64,000 bases of DNA. It comes from Ctenosaura bakeri (taxonomy: Eukaryota; Chordata; Lepidosauria; Squamata; Iguanidae). Below the pieces are notes generated by a model, which worked only from the letters and a program-made list of their open reading frames with translations, was not told where the DNA came from and made no database searches. The translations under genes were made by a program, and so were the position numbers. The stretch covers positions 310,001 through 374,000 of the forward strand of contig CAOLHI010000059.1 of NCBI GenBank assembly GCA_948474755.1, read 5' to 3'. Of the stretch, positions 14,906 to 26,057 are shown piece by piece; within the stretch, counting starts at the first letter, position 1; every line of letters begins with the position of its first letter.

Positions 14906-15880
14906 ATCAAACAACATGGAAAAATTCATCCAAAAAATATTTAAATGAAAAGTTGACATCCATAGACAAAGACAGGTCAAACAAAAAAGAGATGAAAACT
15001 AAGAAGAGGAAAATTTTTTCAAAAGGAGGCTTGTCCATTATCAAATGTTCATGATCTCCAACAGCCCCAAGAGTTTATTATCTACTCAACTAGCATATTG
15101 TTGAATGACTAGGACTGCACTGAGTGCAGGCTACTGCAGCCTCAAGTTTGATTTCAAATGATGACTGCCTGAGGTTTAAATATGATGTCATAAGTAACAA
15201 CAGCCATCATGGATCCTGATGTAGGCTTAATGAAAGACAGGCAATCAATGGGTCTAAAGAGAAGACAGGCTACTGCTGCCTCAAAGCTGTGGGAATCATA
15301 GGCAAGGTTGGTCATGTCTGTTTTTGATAAAACAGCATACCTGCTTGTGATATATCACCACTTGGGTGCATTATGGTGACCACAGTAAAACTCTGGTGAT
15401 GAGTTTGGCCTGAGCATTTCATCTTCTATAGAAAAAATGATTGTTTTGACTGATGCAAGGCGCTAGAAATAGGGAGATACAACATGGTGTGTCAAGTTAA
15501 AGCTACTCTGCGATGAACATGGCATAATATAATTCCATGAGGTATACAGGCAAGGTAAAGAATCATTTGTAAAAGGAAGATGAAAATAAAACAATCCTTG
15601 GCTAAAATACCCAGCAAACCAGCTTAGTGTTGTGTTATGACATAGGTCTAAAAGAAAACAAAAGAAATTAGGACCTCAATAAAATAGATGATAAGTTCAT
15701 ACTGACTGCAATAAAATAATACATCTGTCAAATATTAAGATGGCATAACATGGGCATGTAGTATTTATTTTAAATTGGAGGTGGCGACTAGCAAATTCAG
15801 TGAACAGGAGCACCAGTGAGCTTCAGGCCAACAACTTCTGGAGAACTCGATCTACAAAGATTAACATCCAGTATTGTGCC

Positions 15881-15886
<6 letters not shown>

Positions 15887-15916
<30 letters not shown>
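15887..15916 (+). repeat. (GA)n microsatellite in the IIIb-IIIc intron
   Basis: About 15 GA units, which read as CT in the FGFR2 transcript, about 430 nt downstream of the IIIb donor; a possible pyrimidine-rich protein-binding tract. Confidence 0.95.
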
Positions 15917-15919
<3 letters not shown>

Positions 15920-16340
15920 ACAGTTTGATAACTTGTTGCACATCTTCTAGCATCTAAGTAATTGATCCAGTCTGAAACAGTAGCTGTGATTCTGAGAACA
16001 GAATAAGAAAGAGAAGCTAACAATGGAAAACAGAGAAAGGATCAAGAGCAGTTAGATCAGAATTCTTCAGATTATGCTGAGAACAAATATATATGAATAC
16101 AAACGAAACTTCAAAGCCAAGCAGAGAATAGGAAAGGATTCAAAACAGATGACTAAAAATACACACACAGTATTTTGTGGGAATTTTTCCATGGCTACTG
16201 GAGTAACACCAGTTGCATCTCCAAGAGAGGATTATAAATACACCAAGGTCACCGAGTTATCCTACAAGCTGCCTGCAGAGTCCCAAAGCACCAATTTTTT
16301 CCAGCTTCTACATCCAGCTTTCTTTAACAGACATTGTTAC

Positions 16341-16485
16341 CTTTATCTGGCAGAACCATAAGCCAGGCAGACTGGTTGGCCTCCCCTATATAATTGGAGA
16401 CCTTACAAATATATTCTCCAGCATCCTCCTCTGTCACATTGTACAGTTTCAGCACTTCAGCATTGGAACTATTTATCCCCGAATG
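16341..16485 (-). CDS. FGFR2: FGFR2 alternative exon IIIb (epithelial, KGFR-type Ig-III second half)
   Basis: This 145-bp exon encodes [20 protein letters not shown], then [20 protein letters not shown] and [20 protein letters not shown] is diagnostic of FGFR2-IIIb, the isoform that binds FGF7 and FGF10 in epithelia. YIC carries the D3 cysteine (human C342 equivalent), and NVT and NQS are sequons. The acceptor is ...tctgttctAG at 16487-16486 behind a purine-interrupted pyrimidine tract; the donor is G|GTAACA. Human IIIb is 148 bp as recalled and ends with one more codon (KQQ), so this copy is a codon shorter but keeps the phase (0 in, 1 out). Including IIIb and IIIc together would add 290 bp and shift the frame. 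Confidence 0.97.
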
Positions 16486-17306
16486 CTAGAACAGACCAAT
16501 AACACAGGAGAACAATGTAACTACTGCCCCAAATGTACACACCAACATGGTCCCACCACCAAAATGCTTGAAGGATTCTTCCAGTTAGCAAAATCACTTG
16601 TAATCTTGGGCTTTTTTTAAAAAAAAAAAGCACAAATATTTCTTATAAAATCAGAACAGGAAATGTTCTGAACAGTTGAAACTAAAAGAACTAACAGTTC
16701 AGGATGCCAACTCAGTAGATTCCTGGCTATACAACTTAACTTCATAGGAAAATACAAGTGAGCTATTTCTTGGTAACAATTACAGGCACCCTCTAAAATG
16801 GCTGCTAGCCCTTAAAAATATCATAGACACATGGACATTTCATAACCGAGCAATGAAAAATTGACATTTCAGTGCCTTTGACATACAGAAAATTGAGCAG
16901 TGCCAACATCCTTTGATCACAAATATGGTCACTGCAGGAGGACTTCTAATGTTTTCCCAGTCCTTTAATATCAAGAATAAAGTGGATTTCCTTTGGTTTA
17001 TTTTGGATACTTTTTGTCAACGAATAAATCACAAGTGATGTCTAGATAGCGGCATTGCAAATTTCTTTCAAAATGTTCGCGATGCCTGAAAGATAATCAT
17101 AGATAAAAGATGCTCTGGAGAGGGAGAACATGAAATATTTTTTTTTCACTTTTATTTGGATCAAAAACTCTATATTCCAACGCTGGCAAGGACAAATGTT
17201 TCTGGGCCATTAAAATAAATTCTATTCCAGTATGAAAACTTGTGGCCACATTTAATATTCTATATAATATCCAATTAACTTAATTTGTCTAAAAAAAACC
17301 CCTCAC
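16486..17306 (-). other. FGFR2: Intron IIIa-IIIb (821 bp)
   Basis: Short intron upstream of regulated exon IIIb, with no recognised mobile element. A T7A11-type palindromic homopolymer lies at 16613-16630. The acceptor side before IIIb is poor in long pyrimidine runs (…TTGTTCTCCTGTGTTATTGG…), in keeping with a weak exon. Confidence 0.9.
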
Positions 17307-17497
17307 CTTTAAAACTTCCAGATATGGTAATCCATCTGGCCCATATTTACTTCCATTCTTTTCTATATGTTTTATCCACTGGATGTGAGGCTGAGCATCA
17401 CTGTAGACTTTGCAGACAAACTTTGCTTCACCCCCAACAACTGCAGAGGTGTTTGCTGGTAGGCCAGCTTGTAGGATAGGCCGATGTGGAGATCGTT
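17307..17497 (-). CDS. FGFR2: FGFR2 exon IIIa, first half of Ig-like domain III (human exon 7 equivalent)
   Basis: The 191-bp exon starts in the D2-D3 linker with [20 protein letters not shown] and continues [20 protein letters not shown] to GLPYLEVLK. The Ser-Pro pair of the linker (human S252-P253, the Apert syndrome residues), the D3 cysteine in KFVCKV (human C278) and the tryptophan in IQWIKH (human W290) are all intact. It is common to both receptor isoforms and is spliced to either IIIb or IIIc. The acceptor has a long pyrimidine tract (TTTCTCTCTTTTTTTTCTCC) followed by cctgacAG. The donor is AAG|GTGAGG at 17307/17306. Substitutions from human (GEAKF for GDVEF, EVLK for KVLK, HIEKNG for HVEKNG) are conservative. 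Confidence 0.97.
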
Positions 17498-17999
17498 CTG
17501 TCAGGAAACAAGTGGGAGAGGGGAGAAAAAAAAGAGAGAAACATATAAAGATGCAGAACTAAGCAGCACTGCCAAGAAAACTGTTAGTGAACCTGAGCCA
17601 AAAAGCCCTGCACGCCTGTTGGCTGACTTCACTGAAATAATGCTGTAACCAAAATGTAAAACAAAAACTGCACTTCAAAGGAGGTGCTTGGATACGACAA
17701 TTGGGAGCACTGTCTAAAGAACAACCTTTAAAATAAGGTGGGGGAGAGAGGGTGCAGAGTACCAAGTTTTATGGAGTGGACACTTAGGGCATAGTTAGTT
17801 CACTAAGAATTTTTAAAAATAACAGATTAAACAGAATAATCATAATTCAGTGGGCAATGTAAGTCCGCTTGCTCATTTTTGTAGCCTCTGGAAGTGTTCT
17901 GAAAATAGATTGTCCTTAAAATTAAGACCTACACTTTCTTGATATCTTATATCTTATTTTAAACAAAATGTGATATTTAAAAACAACCAGAGTCTTCTG

Positions 18000-18190
18000 C
18001 ACTACCTAATTATAACACTATGAATCCACTTTAACCACCATGGGTCCATCACGTGGATTCCCAGGATTTGCAGTTTAGTTAGGCATATTTAAAACTGCCA
18101 GAGACCTCTAGTGCTTCACCAGTCCACAAATACCAGGATTCCATAGGACGATACCATGGCAGTTAACATGGACTCATAGTGCTACATTTC
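18000..18190. mobile_element. Palindromic MITE, outer ends degraded
   Basis: Left: AACACTATGAATCCACTTTA and GGATTTGCAGTTTAGTTAGG. Right: AATACCAGGATTCCATAGGA and GGCAGTTAACATGGACTCAT. Related to the copy at 22344. Confidence 0.7.
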
Positions 18191-19140
18191 AACAGTGGTG
18201 GAGGCAAAGGATACAATCCCTAAACCCAGAAAAGTGAAGAGCAGATTACTAAACTCATTGCCGCTGTCTATTCCTGCTCTTTTTGCACAGGAAGTTGGGA
18301 GAGATACTATCCTTATTCTTTGGTTGTGTTTCAGTTGATAATAACTATCTAGACACAACATTGGAAATATTCACTAGCTTGTTTTTTTTAAAAAAAAAAA
18401 AGATAATCTCTATGTTCTAAATGTGAGGTCAATATCCACTTTCTTATTGTCAAACCCTTTGGATAAGGTAAAACTGAAGCACACTGTATTATCATAAATG
18501 TATACACTGCTTGTACAACCAACTAAATCTCGTATCTGGGGAATTATGTAACCAGGAAGTGAACACTGAAAATGAAGGAGGAAGGGGTTGTAAAAGTGAA
18601 AACCTGAAGAGCAAGCTTCAATTCTCTCTCTCTCTCCAGATACATACGTACATACATAGCAGGAACATTATCTTTAAAGAAAAAAATTAAAATAAATATA
18701 AACAACATAAGAATCAAGGATTAAAGTTGTCTTCAGTTAATTTATTCTACAATCAGAGAGTAGAATGAATGGTCTGAGTGATTTTAACTTTTCTTACAAC
18801 TTTAGTACTTCTAAGAAGAAGAAAAAAGATTACCATGGCATCATTCATCTTTGTGTTGCTACCCCTGCTGTAATGTCAAGGAAGCTAAAGAAGCAATAAC
18901 TGATTTAGCACTGAGTCAAAGAATGCCCTAGATACACAATACTGCTACCATCAACCATCACTTCACATCTTTACTCTGAGTTGTATCTGAAATTACCTGG
19001 AAATTCTCATGCATGGAGAACTGTTTACAGAAAATGCTTCAGGAACACTACTGCATGCCCAAAGCTCATTTTTTTATTTAGATCACACCCATAACTTTAC
19101 TACTATTCCAAGAAAAAACTATTCTTATATTATTATTGCT

Positions 19141-19166
19141 GCTGTTGTTGTTGTTGTTGTTGTTGC
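19141..19166 (+). repeat. (TTG)n tract
   Basis: GCTGTTGTTGTTGTTGTTGT followed by TATTATTATTA. May be the tail remnant of an ACA-type SINE in minus orientation, but the body is not recognisable. Confidence 0.85.
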
Positions 19167-19415
19167 AGTTATTATTATTATGTGTTATATCTCCAGGCCA
19201 GAAGACACAGCTTTCCAAAGATCAGAAGGAGATCATTCTGTGGTTTTGGCCTTTATAAGATATGGTATCCAATATCAAAAAGACTGTATTATTCAGGGCC
19301 ATCATCCAACAGCACACACAATGTCTGTTCTTCAAAGATGATCATCTGGCAGAATGTGGAACAGGCTTGTTGGCTGTGCATTAGATCATTTGATCATTTT
19401 TATTTCTTTTAATTA

Positions 19416-19460
19416 TACACACACACACACACACACACATACATATATATACACACACAT
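19416..19460 (+). repeat. (CA)n/(TA)n microsatellite
   Basis: About 12 CA units, then TACATATATATACACACACA. Confidence 0.95.
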
Positions 19461-21904
19461 TTATACACATTGCCTTTACATAGTAATTTATATTATTATT
19501 AATCACCTAATAATTGCCTTATAATTATACATAACCTCTCCTCCTTACAATACTTCCAATAAATGAGAAGACTGCACATTATTCTGTATTATTCTAAAAT
19601 ATATCTTTTCTATTAAACTTTTGCCTCATTTACCTGTTCTCATTCTAATAAAGTTTGTAATTTCCAATATAAAAAGTTCTCAGCTGCTGAACAACCAATT
19701 AGCGAAAAAGATTTTTTGCTTCTGTTGTATAATGAATGCTATTCCAGTAATAGTTAGCAAATGACTGATTATCTGCTGATCGTCTTGAAGTAAGTCATTC
19801 TTCACCTACCCAGAAATATTAATGAATGGATCTTAATAAGACTATAACCTGTGACTTCACTGAGACTTTCCACCATCTTTTTGATAACTCTTTGCATTCT
19901 GATTCATCAATCTGAATTATTTCATAGGAATCTTGCAATATTAAGACCTACAGTTCTTTTAAACTACTGAAAAGCGTTCAGGCATTAGAAGCTAATGATT
20001 TTCTTTACAGTATGGAAACCAAGAAATAACATTTTATTAAATATCAAGCATAGCAATGTTTTTACTTCCATTCTATCTCACCAGAGGTAATTTTGTTTAT
20101 TTAGATTTTTGTTGTCTTTTTTTCTTTTTCTTTTTACTGACTCTGCCTAGCTTTTGGGATCTGTGTTCCTCCACATCATAGCTTAGCTCATTCAGTGGGA
20201 TCCCTTGCCACTTATATACAACTCACTCAGTTGCATACAAGCAAATCTGGATCTAACCTCCTGCTTGCATGCTGCTTTAGAAGTACTAAATTCTGTGTTA
20301 ATCCTACCTAGAGCAATCCCACTGAAATCAATTATACTGAGTAGTAGACATAAATGATCACGTCTCTTCAAGACTTAGTTAAGAACTGCAACTCTTTTCA
20401 AAAAGAATTGCAGTTCTTTTCATGAAGCCCTACATATTTAGCACAGTGGAAATGTCCTCCTTGTCACACTGCCAGGTAACAAGCAACCCCTGCTGAAAAT
20501 CTCTCTTCCATTAAAATTACATGGCCCTGTCAAGTTTTCACTCTGTCAAATGTAAATAGAAAAGATAATTAAAAACTAAATATCTGGTAAAATCAACAAC
20601 ATAAAGCCAGCGTGAGAGAAATATCAGAAATGTTTAGAAAAAGGAAAAAAATTATAAATCAGTCAGCAAAGTCAAAGCTGAACAATAAAGTCCATACTAG
20701 GTCTTTCCTTCAACCAATGGTGAGATGCATAGACTCCCAATACGGGGAGAGTTGAAGCATATGCTTAGACACCTTCAGCCAAGCCTTTCAGAATGAAGAT
20801 TATACATGAATGCAGGAAGTGTAACTTCACCATGCTTCCTACTTTTGCCCTCAAGATTTATGTTTCACATCTAAAACCACTCTGTTTTGCCCTTTCAGAT
20901 GGAGGAATGGTATAAATTAAAAATACATATAAGATGCAAATTGTGGTTTAATGTATATGTTGCTTTTTTTATAGTTCTGGAGAAAACTTATAAAATTTCC
21001 CTCTTTTTACTAAATAAGCTTTAGCGCCATCTCCCAACCCCCGCTTGAGTATCAAAAAAAGGGGAAAAAATGGCAACTATGATCTACCTTTAATGGAAAA
21101 CTTACACCACCTTCCAAAACATATTACAACTGCCTTCAGTATAAAATGAAACCTTAGAGAATATTATTCAAAATGTTTTTAGAAAGTCAGTAGGCCTCAT
21201 GTTTCATTTATCCACATCAGGGTTTGATTTCCTTTGCGACCTTACTTCTTGCCCTAAAATAAGTAACCAACCAATTTTCCCCCAAACCCTCCCCACCACT
21301 GTACGGGGATGGAGGAACCTCACCAATATGCTAACATTAACACACAGTGTGTTTTATTTCATAGAAAGCTATTTAACTTTTTGCCACATATGCTAGATTA
21401 CCTGACGTATAACAGCTGAACTGATCTTGGATTCTTAGGTTCGAAAATGTTTTAGAGAGCATGTAAAGCGTATGGATGTTAATATGCACGTTAGGCATTG
21501 GCTGTGGATGATTAAAACCTTTTAAAAAACTGTTACCAAAGTATTAAATATTTTAGAAAGGCATTCCACAGCAACAGCTGGACTTCTTAAGATACTTTGC
21601 CTAATAACAAACGTTTTTCATTGGATGAAACTCTTAAATTTTGGACTAGTTTTCAGCTTGCTGTATATGGCACATACACAAGCAAAGGAACTGCTGCAAA
21701 AAAAGGATAAAAAAGAATCAGGCTTCCTGCATAGTACTGGCCCACATAGGTTTCCAGATCCCACATACAGTGAGAACTGTGCATGGTAAGCAGGTAAGCA
21801 GGCTTGAAACAAAACAGAACTTACCATTAGGGATGTAAAATTTGGCAAGGATCCTGTAGCAGCAAGTAATCTCTCTTAACTTTTTAGTTAAGTATACTTA
21901 ACTG

Positions 21905-22331
21905 AGGGCCTTTCTGCAGCTTACCTTTTTTCAGCGCTGGGGTGCAGGGATCGCGTGAGCAGCCTCCAGCGAGAGGCTCTTGTGTCCCTGCTGCTTCAGC
22001 TCCGCATGAGCTGCCTGCTCCCGGGTAGGTAGCACGAGAACCCCACCTCTTCCTTCCACAGTGCAGCCTGGGAGTTTCCCAGGCTGTGTTGGGGCAGGAA
22101 GAGCGACCGCTGCGGCTCCGGAGGCTCCCCACGCACGGCAAGTGCGCGTGGGGCCCTGGAGCAATGCGCGATAGTGCACTGTTGTCAGCTGAAATGAAAA
22201 GGTGTTGGAGCAGCGCCCGCCCTACCCTGAAGCATCATGCGATTGTGAGTGCATTGTGCAGATCGCTCCTCACAATCATGCAATGCTCCAAGCACCCTTT
22301 CGCATGGCAAATGCCGTGCGAAAAGGGTCTG
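21905..22331. mobile_element. GC-rich TIR repeat, about 427 bp (copy 1)
   Basis: Begins AGGGCCTTTCTGCAGCTTAC and ends GCGAAAAGGGTCTGA, imperfect inverted termini. The inside is CpG-rich and shares blocks with 61463-61890: CCACCTCTTCCTTCCACAGT/GCAGC, TTCCCAGGCTG, GGGGCAGGAAG, and AAGTGCGCGTGG. Open frames here come from CpG richness and are not conserved between copies. Confidence 0.72.
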
Positions 22332-22343
22332 AGTAACCTCGCC

Positions 22344-22572
22344 TAGGGCCTTTCTCTACTACATAACTATTGCACTATGATTCCACTTTAACTGCTGTGG
22401 GTCTGATCTATAGAATCATGGGATTTGCAGTTTAGTGAGGAATATTTAGAATGATCAGCCAGAGAACTCCAGTACCTCTCAAGACTACAAACTCCAGGAT
22501 TCCATAAGGGGCAGCCATTGTAGTTAAACTGGAATCATAGTGCAATAGTTATATAGGGCAGAAAGGCCCCTA
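22344..22572. mobile_element. MITE with TIR TAGGGCCTTTCT
   Basis: Left end TAGGGCCTTTCTCTACTACA, right end ATAGGGCAGAAAGGCCCCTA. Internal arms TTGCACTATGATTCCACTTT and AACTGGAATCATAGTGCAAT pair. It lies 12 bp after the GC-rich element, forming a cluster. Confidence 0.82.
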
Positions 22573-22741
22573 GTCCGGCCCCCGGCCCCCCCACTGCTGC
22601 TGCCCAGCCTGACAGAAATATCATTTACCCATGCTCCGATTGTGGGCAGAATAGACTTCCTTCTCTCCATGCAACTGATGCCCAGTAAAGTAGTTGAGGG
22701 GGGTTACAACTATGGCAGTACCATCGAAATTGTGACTCCCG

Positions 22742-22865
22742 CACTAGACTGTGAGAGCGCTATTATTCCACTTTCAACATCCTATGGAATCCTGAGGTTT
22801 GCAGTTTAACCCCAGGATTCCATAGGATGTTGAAAGTGGAATAATAGTGCTCTCACAGTCTAGTG
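22742..22865. mobile_element. Near-perfect hairpin MITE (58-bp arms, 8-nt loop)
   Basis: Arms 22742-22799 and 22808-22865 match in 56 of 58 positions, and both differences are G/A changes that would be wobble pairs on one strand. The core includes CCACTTTCAACATCCTATGG. The right flank TGGAAATGGCCTAA is the family terminus; the left terminus is missing. Confidence 0.85.
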
Positions 22866-23577
22866 TGGAAATGGCCTAAGTGGCAATCAGGAATGTAAAA
22901 CAGGCATGAGTGAGTAAATCTAGGTAACTGTTCTGTATTCACAATCACGACTTAGTCATGATTGTGTTACCATGATCATAACTTCCCCCCTATTTTACTG
23001 GGCATCAGCTATATGGGGAACAGACCAATTCTGCTGGCAACTGGAGCATGGGTGAATGTTCCTGTCAGATTGGGTGGTACAGGAGAGGTTACTTAGTTAA
23101 GTATACTGAACTAAGTTACTTCTGACCTGACTCTCCTCCCCAATCCTGTTGCAAGAGTCTGGCCTATATTTGCAATTTTTCTTGCTCTCAGCAAAAAGCC
23201 AGGCCTCAATATATCACAACAACTTATAGGGGAAAAAAGGCAATAAAACATTTTGGCCCCACTTGAGAGCAAAAAGACCAGCCTTTTTGTTTCCAGAGCA
23301 GCAATAGCAAAACACCTTGTTTTTTGCGCAAAATGTATTTTACGCAACCCCCCACAAATTTTCTGAACAAAAAATAAATAAATTATGAAACTTTCAAAAA
23401 CACAAAAAAGTAATAATAATTGTTCATATAGTAACAACCATGCTTGCTCACAGCTTGGGATTCAAACACACACAAAAAAAATATCTTCCTGTTTGGATAG
23501 TAAGACTGAAATCTTAGCTAAAGGGGCTGTTCCTATATCAACGTGAAATGAGGGAATTGTTCCTTCTCACTTACTTA

Positions 23578-23786
23578 GGTCCTTTCCACACTACACTCTT
23601 ATACACTGTGCTATTATTCCACTTTCAATATCCTATGAAATGCTGGGGCTTGCAGTTTAGGGAGGGCCATTTAGAACTCTCAGCCAGAGGCTCTTTGGCT
23701 TCAGTAAACTACAAACCCCAGAACTCCACAGGATGTTGAAAGTGGAACAATAACACTATAACAATGTATTGCAGAAAGGCCCTTAG
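23578..23786. mobile_element. MITE, TIR-bearing
   Basis: AGGTCCTTTCCACACTACAC at the left pairs with GTATTGCAGAAAGGCCCTTA at the right. Inner arms: GTGCTATTATTCCACTTTCA and GTTGAAAGTGGAACAATAAC. Confidence 0.78.
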
Positions 23787-24213
23787 AAAGATAAAATAAG
23801 GAACATTCAGTCTTAACTTTAATCAGCGTATATAGATTTTAAACATATTATTTCAGCTACAACACAGGCCTGAAAACCTAAAATTGTGGTCCTGCTCTCT
23901 AGTAATATGAATTCTTCAATAGATCTGGATGTAGATTCAAAAATGAATGATAAATTAATTACTTGGTAAAACCATAGAATTAGCCTCCAGGTTTTTCCTA
24001 TCCTTTGCACAGTATAAAAGGTTCTAAAGTTAACAGTATTGCCTTAAAAAAAACTTGAAAAATAAATGTTAATACTGTTTTTTAAAAAATGAACAATAAA
24101 TGCTTCAAATAAACCATAAACCTGATTTGTACTGGGTTGATTTAAAAGCCTCTGTCTCTCATTTGAATCATTACTCATACCTATTTATGTAATGGAATGC
24201 TGCCATTTCATAA

Positions 24214-24449
24214 GGGCTTAAATGCCCTGAAGGCACCAGATCCTGTTTGATATTGGAAGTTAGGTAGGGTCAATGCTGGTTAGTATTTGGATGAGAGACC
24301 GCCAATGAATACCAGAGCTACAGGCTATATTTCAGGGGAAGGAACTGGCAAGACCATCTCTGATCATTCCTTGCCTAAGAAAACCCTATAAAATTTCTGG
24401 GGTCACTGTAAGTTGACAGGTGACCTGAAGGCACATACATACACACATG
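24214..24449 (+). repeat. 5S rRNA-derived SINE
   Basis: The first 110 bp follow 5S rRNA (CTGAAGGCACCAGATCCTGT, GGAAGTTAGGTAGGGTCAAT, GGTTAGTATTTGGATGAGAG, ending CTACAGGC). A tail follows (ACCATCTCTGATCATTCCTT, TAAGTTGACAGGTGACCTGA) and ends in TACATACACACA. This is the 5S-headed SINE class known from lizards. The 5S part keeps the internal promoter region but is degenerate, so it is not a 5S gene. Confidence 0.88.
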
Positions 24450-25446
24450 ATTTCATAATTAGTAAGTACAAAGAATACTGAGCTATAACTAGATACAATA
24501 TGTCTGTGTCTCTTCATTTGATACCTTACTACTGAAGAGTGCTTGAAGGAGAGGATTAATATCTGCTAGAATCCATGAGTCTCCCAGTACTCTGAACTCG
24601 GCTGTGCATCTTGACTAAATATGGTAATTTAACACATTAAACATTACATTGTTATTCAGCAGCTGCTATATAGGCAAGTAGCAGCAGCAATAAGAGACTC
24701 CCTGGCACATTCCTAAAGCAGAATTGAAGTTGTATTTAAGAAAATCTCTCAAAGACAAAAGCTAGCTCCGACGTACAAAATAATGCTAGCATATGCTAAA
24801 TAAATATATTGGCCTTCTGGAGACCAATTATATTTGGTTGTGCTTCTAAAAATAGTTAAAGAGAATCTTTATTAATTTTTTATTCAAAATGAAACATTGT
24901 TAAAGCAAGTTTTTTGGGGAAAAAAGCACCCCTACATAGCCTTTGCCTGCCAGGGCTATAAATCCCTCAGCTTTCAGTATATTTATTCTCCTATTTACTT
25001 CAGCACAATGAGGTCAAAAAGGCATGCAGGAAATAAATCTTTGCTAATCGAAACTTTATAGCTTAGCCATTTTGACCATTTCCATGCCTTGTTTGCATAA
25101 ACCATGTCAACCACTGCAGGTAATAAGGAAAAGAGCTTTTACATGTAAGGGGAAAAATGCTGGATAGAGTAATCTACAAATGACTCACTGAGTGCCTCTG
25201 ATACTGCAAAGACAGTAATGTATTCACATGTACATTAGTCAAAACTGTGTGGAATTCAGTTTCCTACAGAATGGCTTCAGTGGGTTATCCAGGATTTAGA
25301 AAATATCATATAATGCTATGATATAGAATACAGCATAAACAACCGGGGGTGGGGGGAAACCATCAATGATGGTCAACATTTTGTCGGGGAGGGGATTGAA
25401 GAGAAGCAGGTGGGTACTAGTGACCTGTTATGAAACTGCTACAAAT

Positions 25447-25752
25447 GCCCCAACATTTCATAGATGAAAACTGGGACAAGTGTGGCCAAACAACGTCAGA
25501 GTATGGTCAAGATGGAAAAAGTTATTAATGTGGAAGAAGATACAAGCTAGGAAATACTGCAGCAGTTTGCTTTTGCCGGAGCTGATTGGGAACGGCAAGA
25601 GTCTGCACGTTTCTCTCCCCTCTCAGCTGCTGAGTTAACTGAGTTCAAACTACATCGGCAATCTGAACTCAAGTTTGCACCAAAGAAAGCAAGCTGAGGG
25701 CAAACCAGGGAGGTGGGTGGAAGGAGGAGACAAAAACTGGGACATTTTAAAA
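25447..25752 (+). repeat. Interspersed repeat, copy A of an unnamed family of about 300 bp
   Basis: Shares ordered blocks with 59503-59802: ATGAAAACTGGGACAAGTGT, AAAAGTTATTAATGTGGAAG, AGTTTGCTTTTGCCGGAGCT, GGGACATTTTAAAAG. No open frame is common to the copies. Confidence 0.72.
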
Positions 25753-25937
25753 GTTGAGGAAAGAACAGGAGGAGAGTTGGAGAGTACGCTATCATTTCAC
25801 CTGGACAGGAATTGAGTGTTGCCATTTCTATAGTTTGTCAAAGAATGTTTCTGGCGGGGTCACAGCTGGTAGCCTGGTCAAACATCTCTCAGCAGCCACA
25901 TTCCTCTCTCTGGTCAGGTTTAATTTTATTCTGTGAG

Positions 25938-26057
25938 CTTGGAAAGGTTTTGCTTTGGACCACAATTCCCATAAGCCCCCCAACAGTGTAGCCAGAGCAT
26001 GCTGACTGGGGGATTTTGTGAACTGTAGTTCAAAAAAATCAAACCCAAACTTTCCCT
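25938..26057. mobile_element. Small palindromic MITE (GGAAAGGTTTT ends)
   Basis: TTGGAAAGGTTTTGCTTTGG and CACAATTCCCATAAGCCCCC on the left; GGGGGATTTTGTGAACTGTA and AAACCCAAACTTTCC on the right. Same family as 43831. Confidence 0.65.

Larger units (their letters stand above)
14676..16340 (-). other. FGFR2: Intron IIIb-IIIc (1665 bp), control intron of the isoform switch
   Basis: It begins GTAACA and ends ccctAG. It holds the TGCATG/TGG cluster near IIIc, two imperfect direct repeats (15127-15146 and 15266-15286), a short hairpin CTGCAC-TGA-GTGCAG (15115-15129), and a (GA)n run at 15887-15916. No interspersed repeat was recognised, unlike the larger introns, which fits functional constraint. 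PTB-like TCTT motifs occur in the pyrimidine tract directly before IIIc. Confidence 0.9.

Noticed and set aside
16074..16620. Plus-strand open frames over exon IIIb
   Set aside because: Antisense shadows of the IIIb exon.
24222..24330. A functional 5S rRNA gene
   Set aside because: The 5S similarity is degenerate and continues into a SINE tail; four further copies show the same composite structure.
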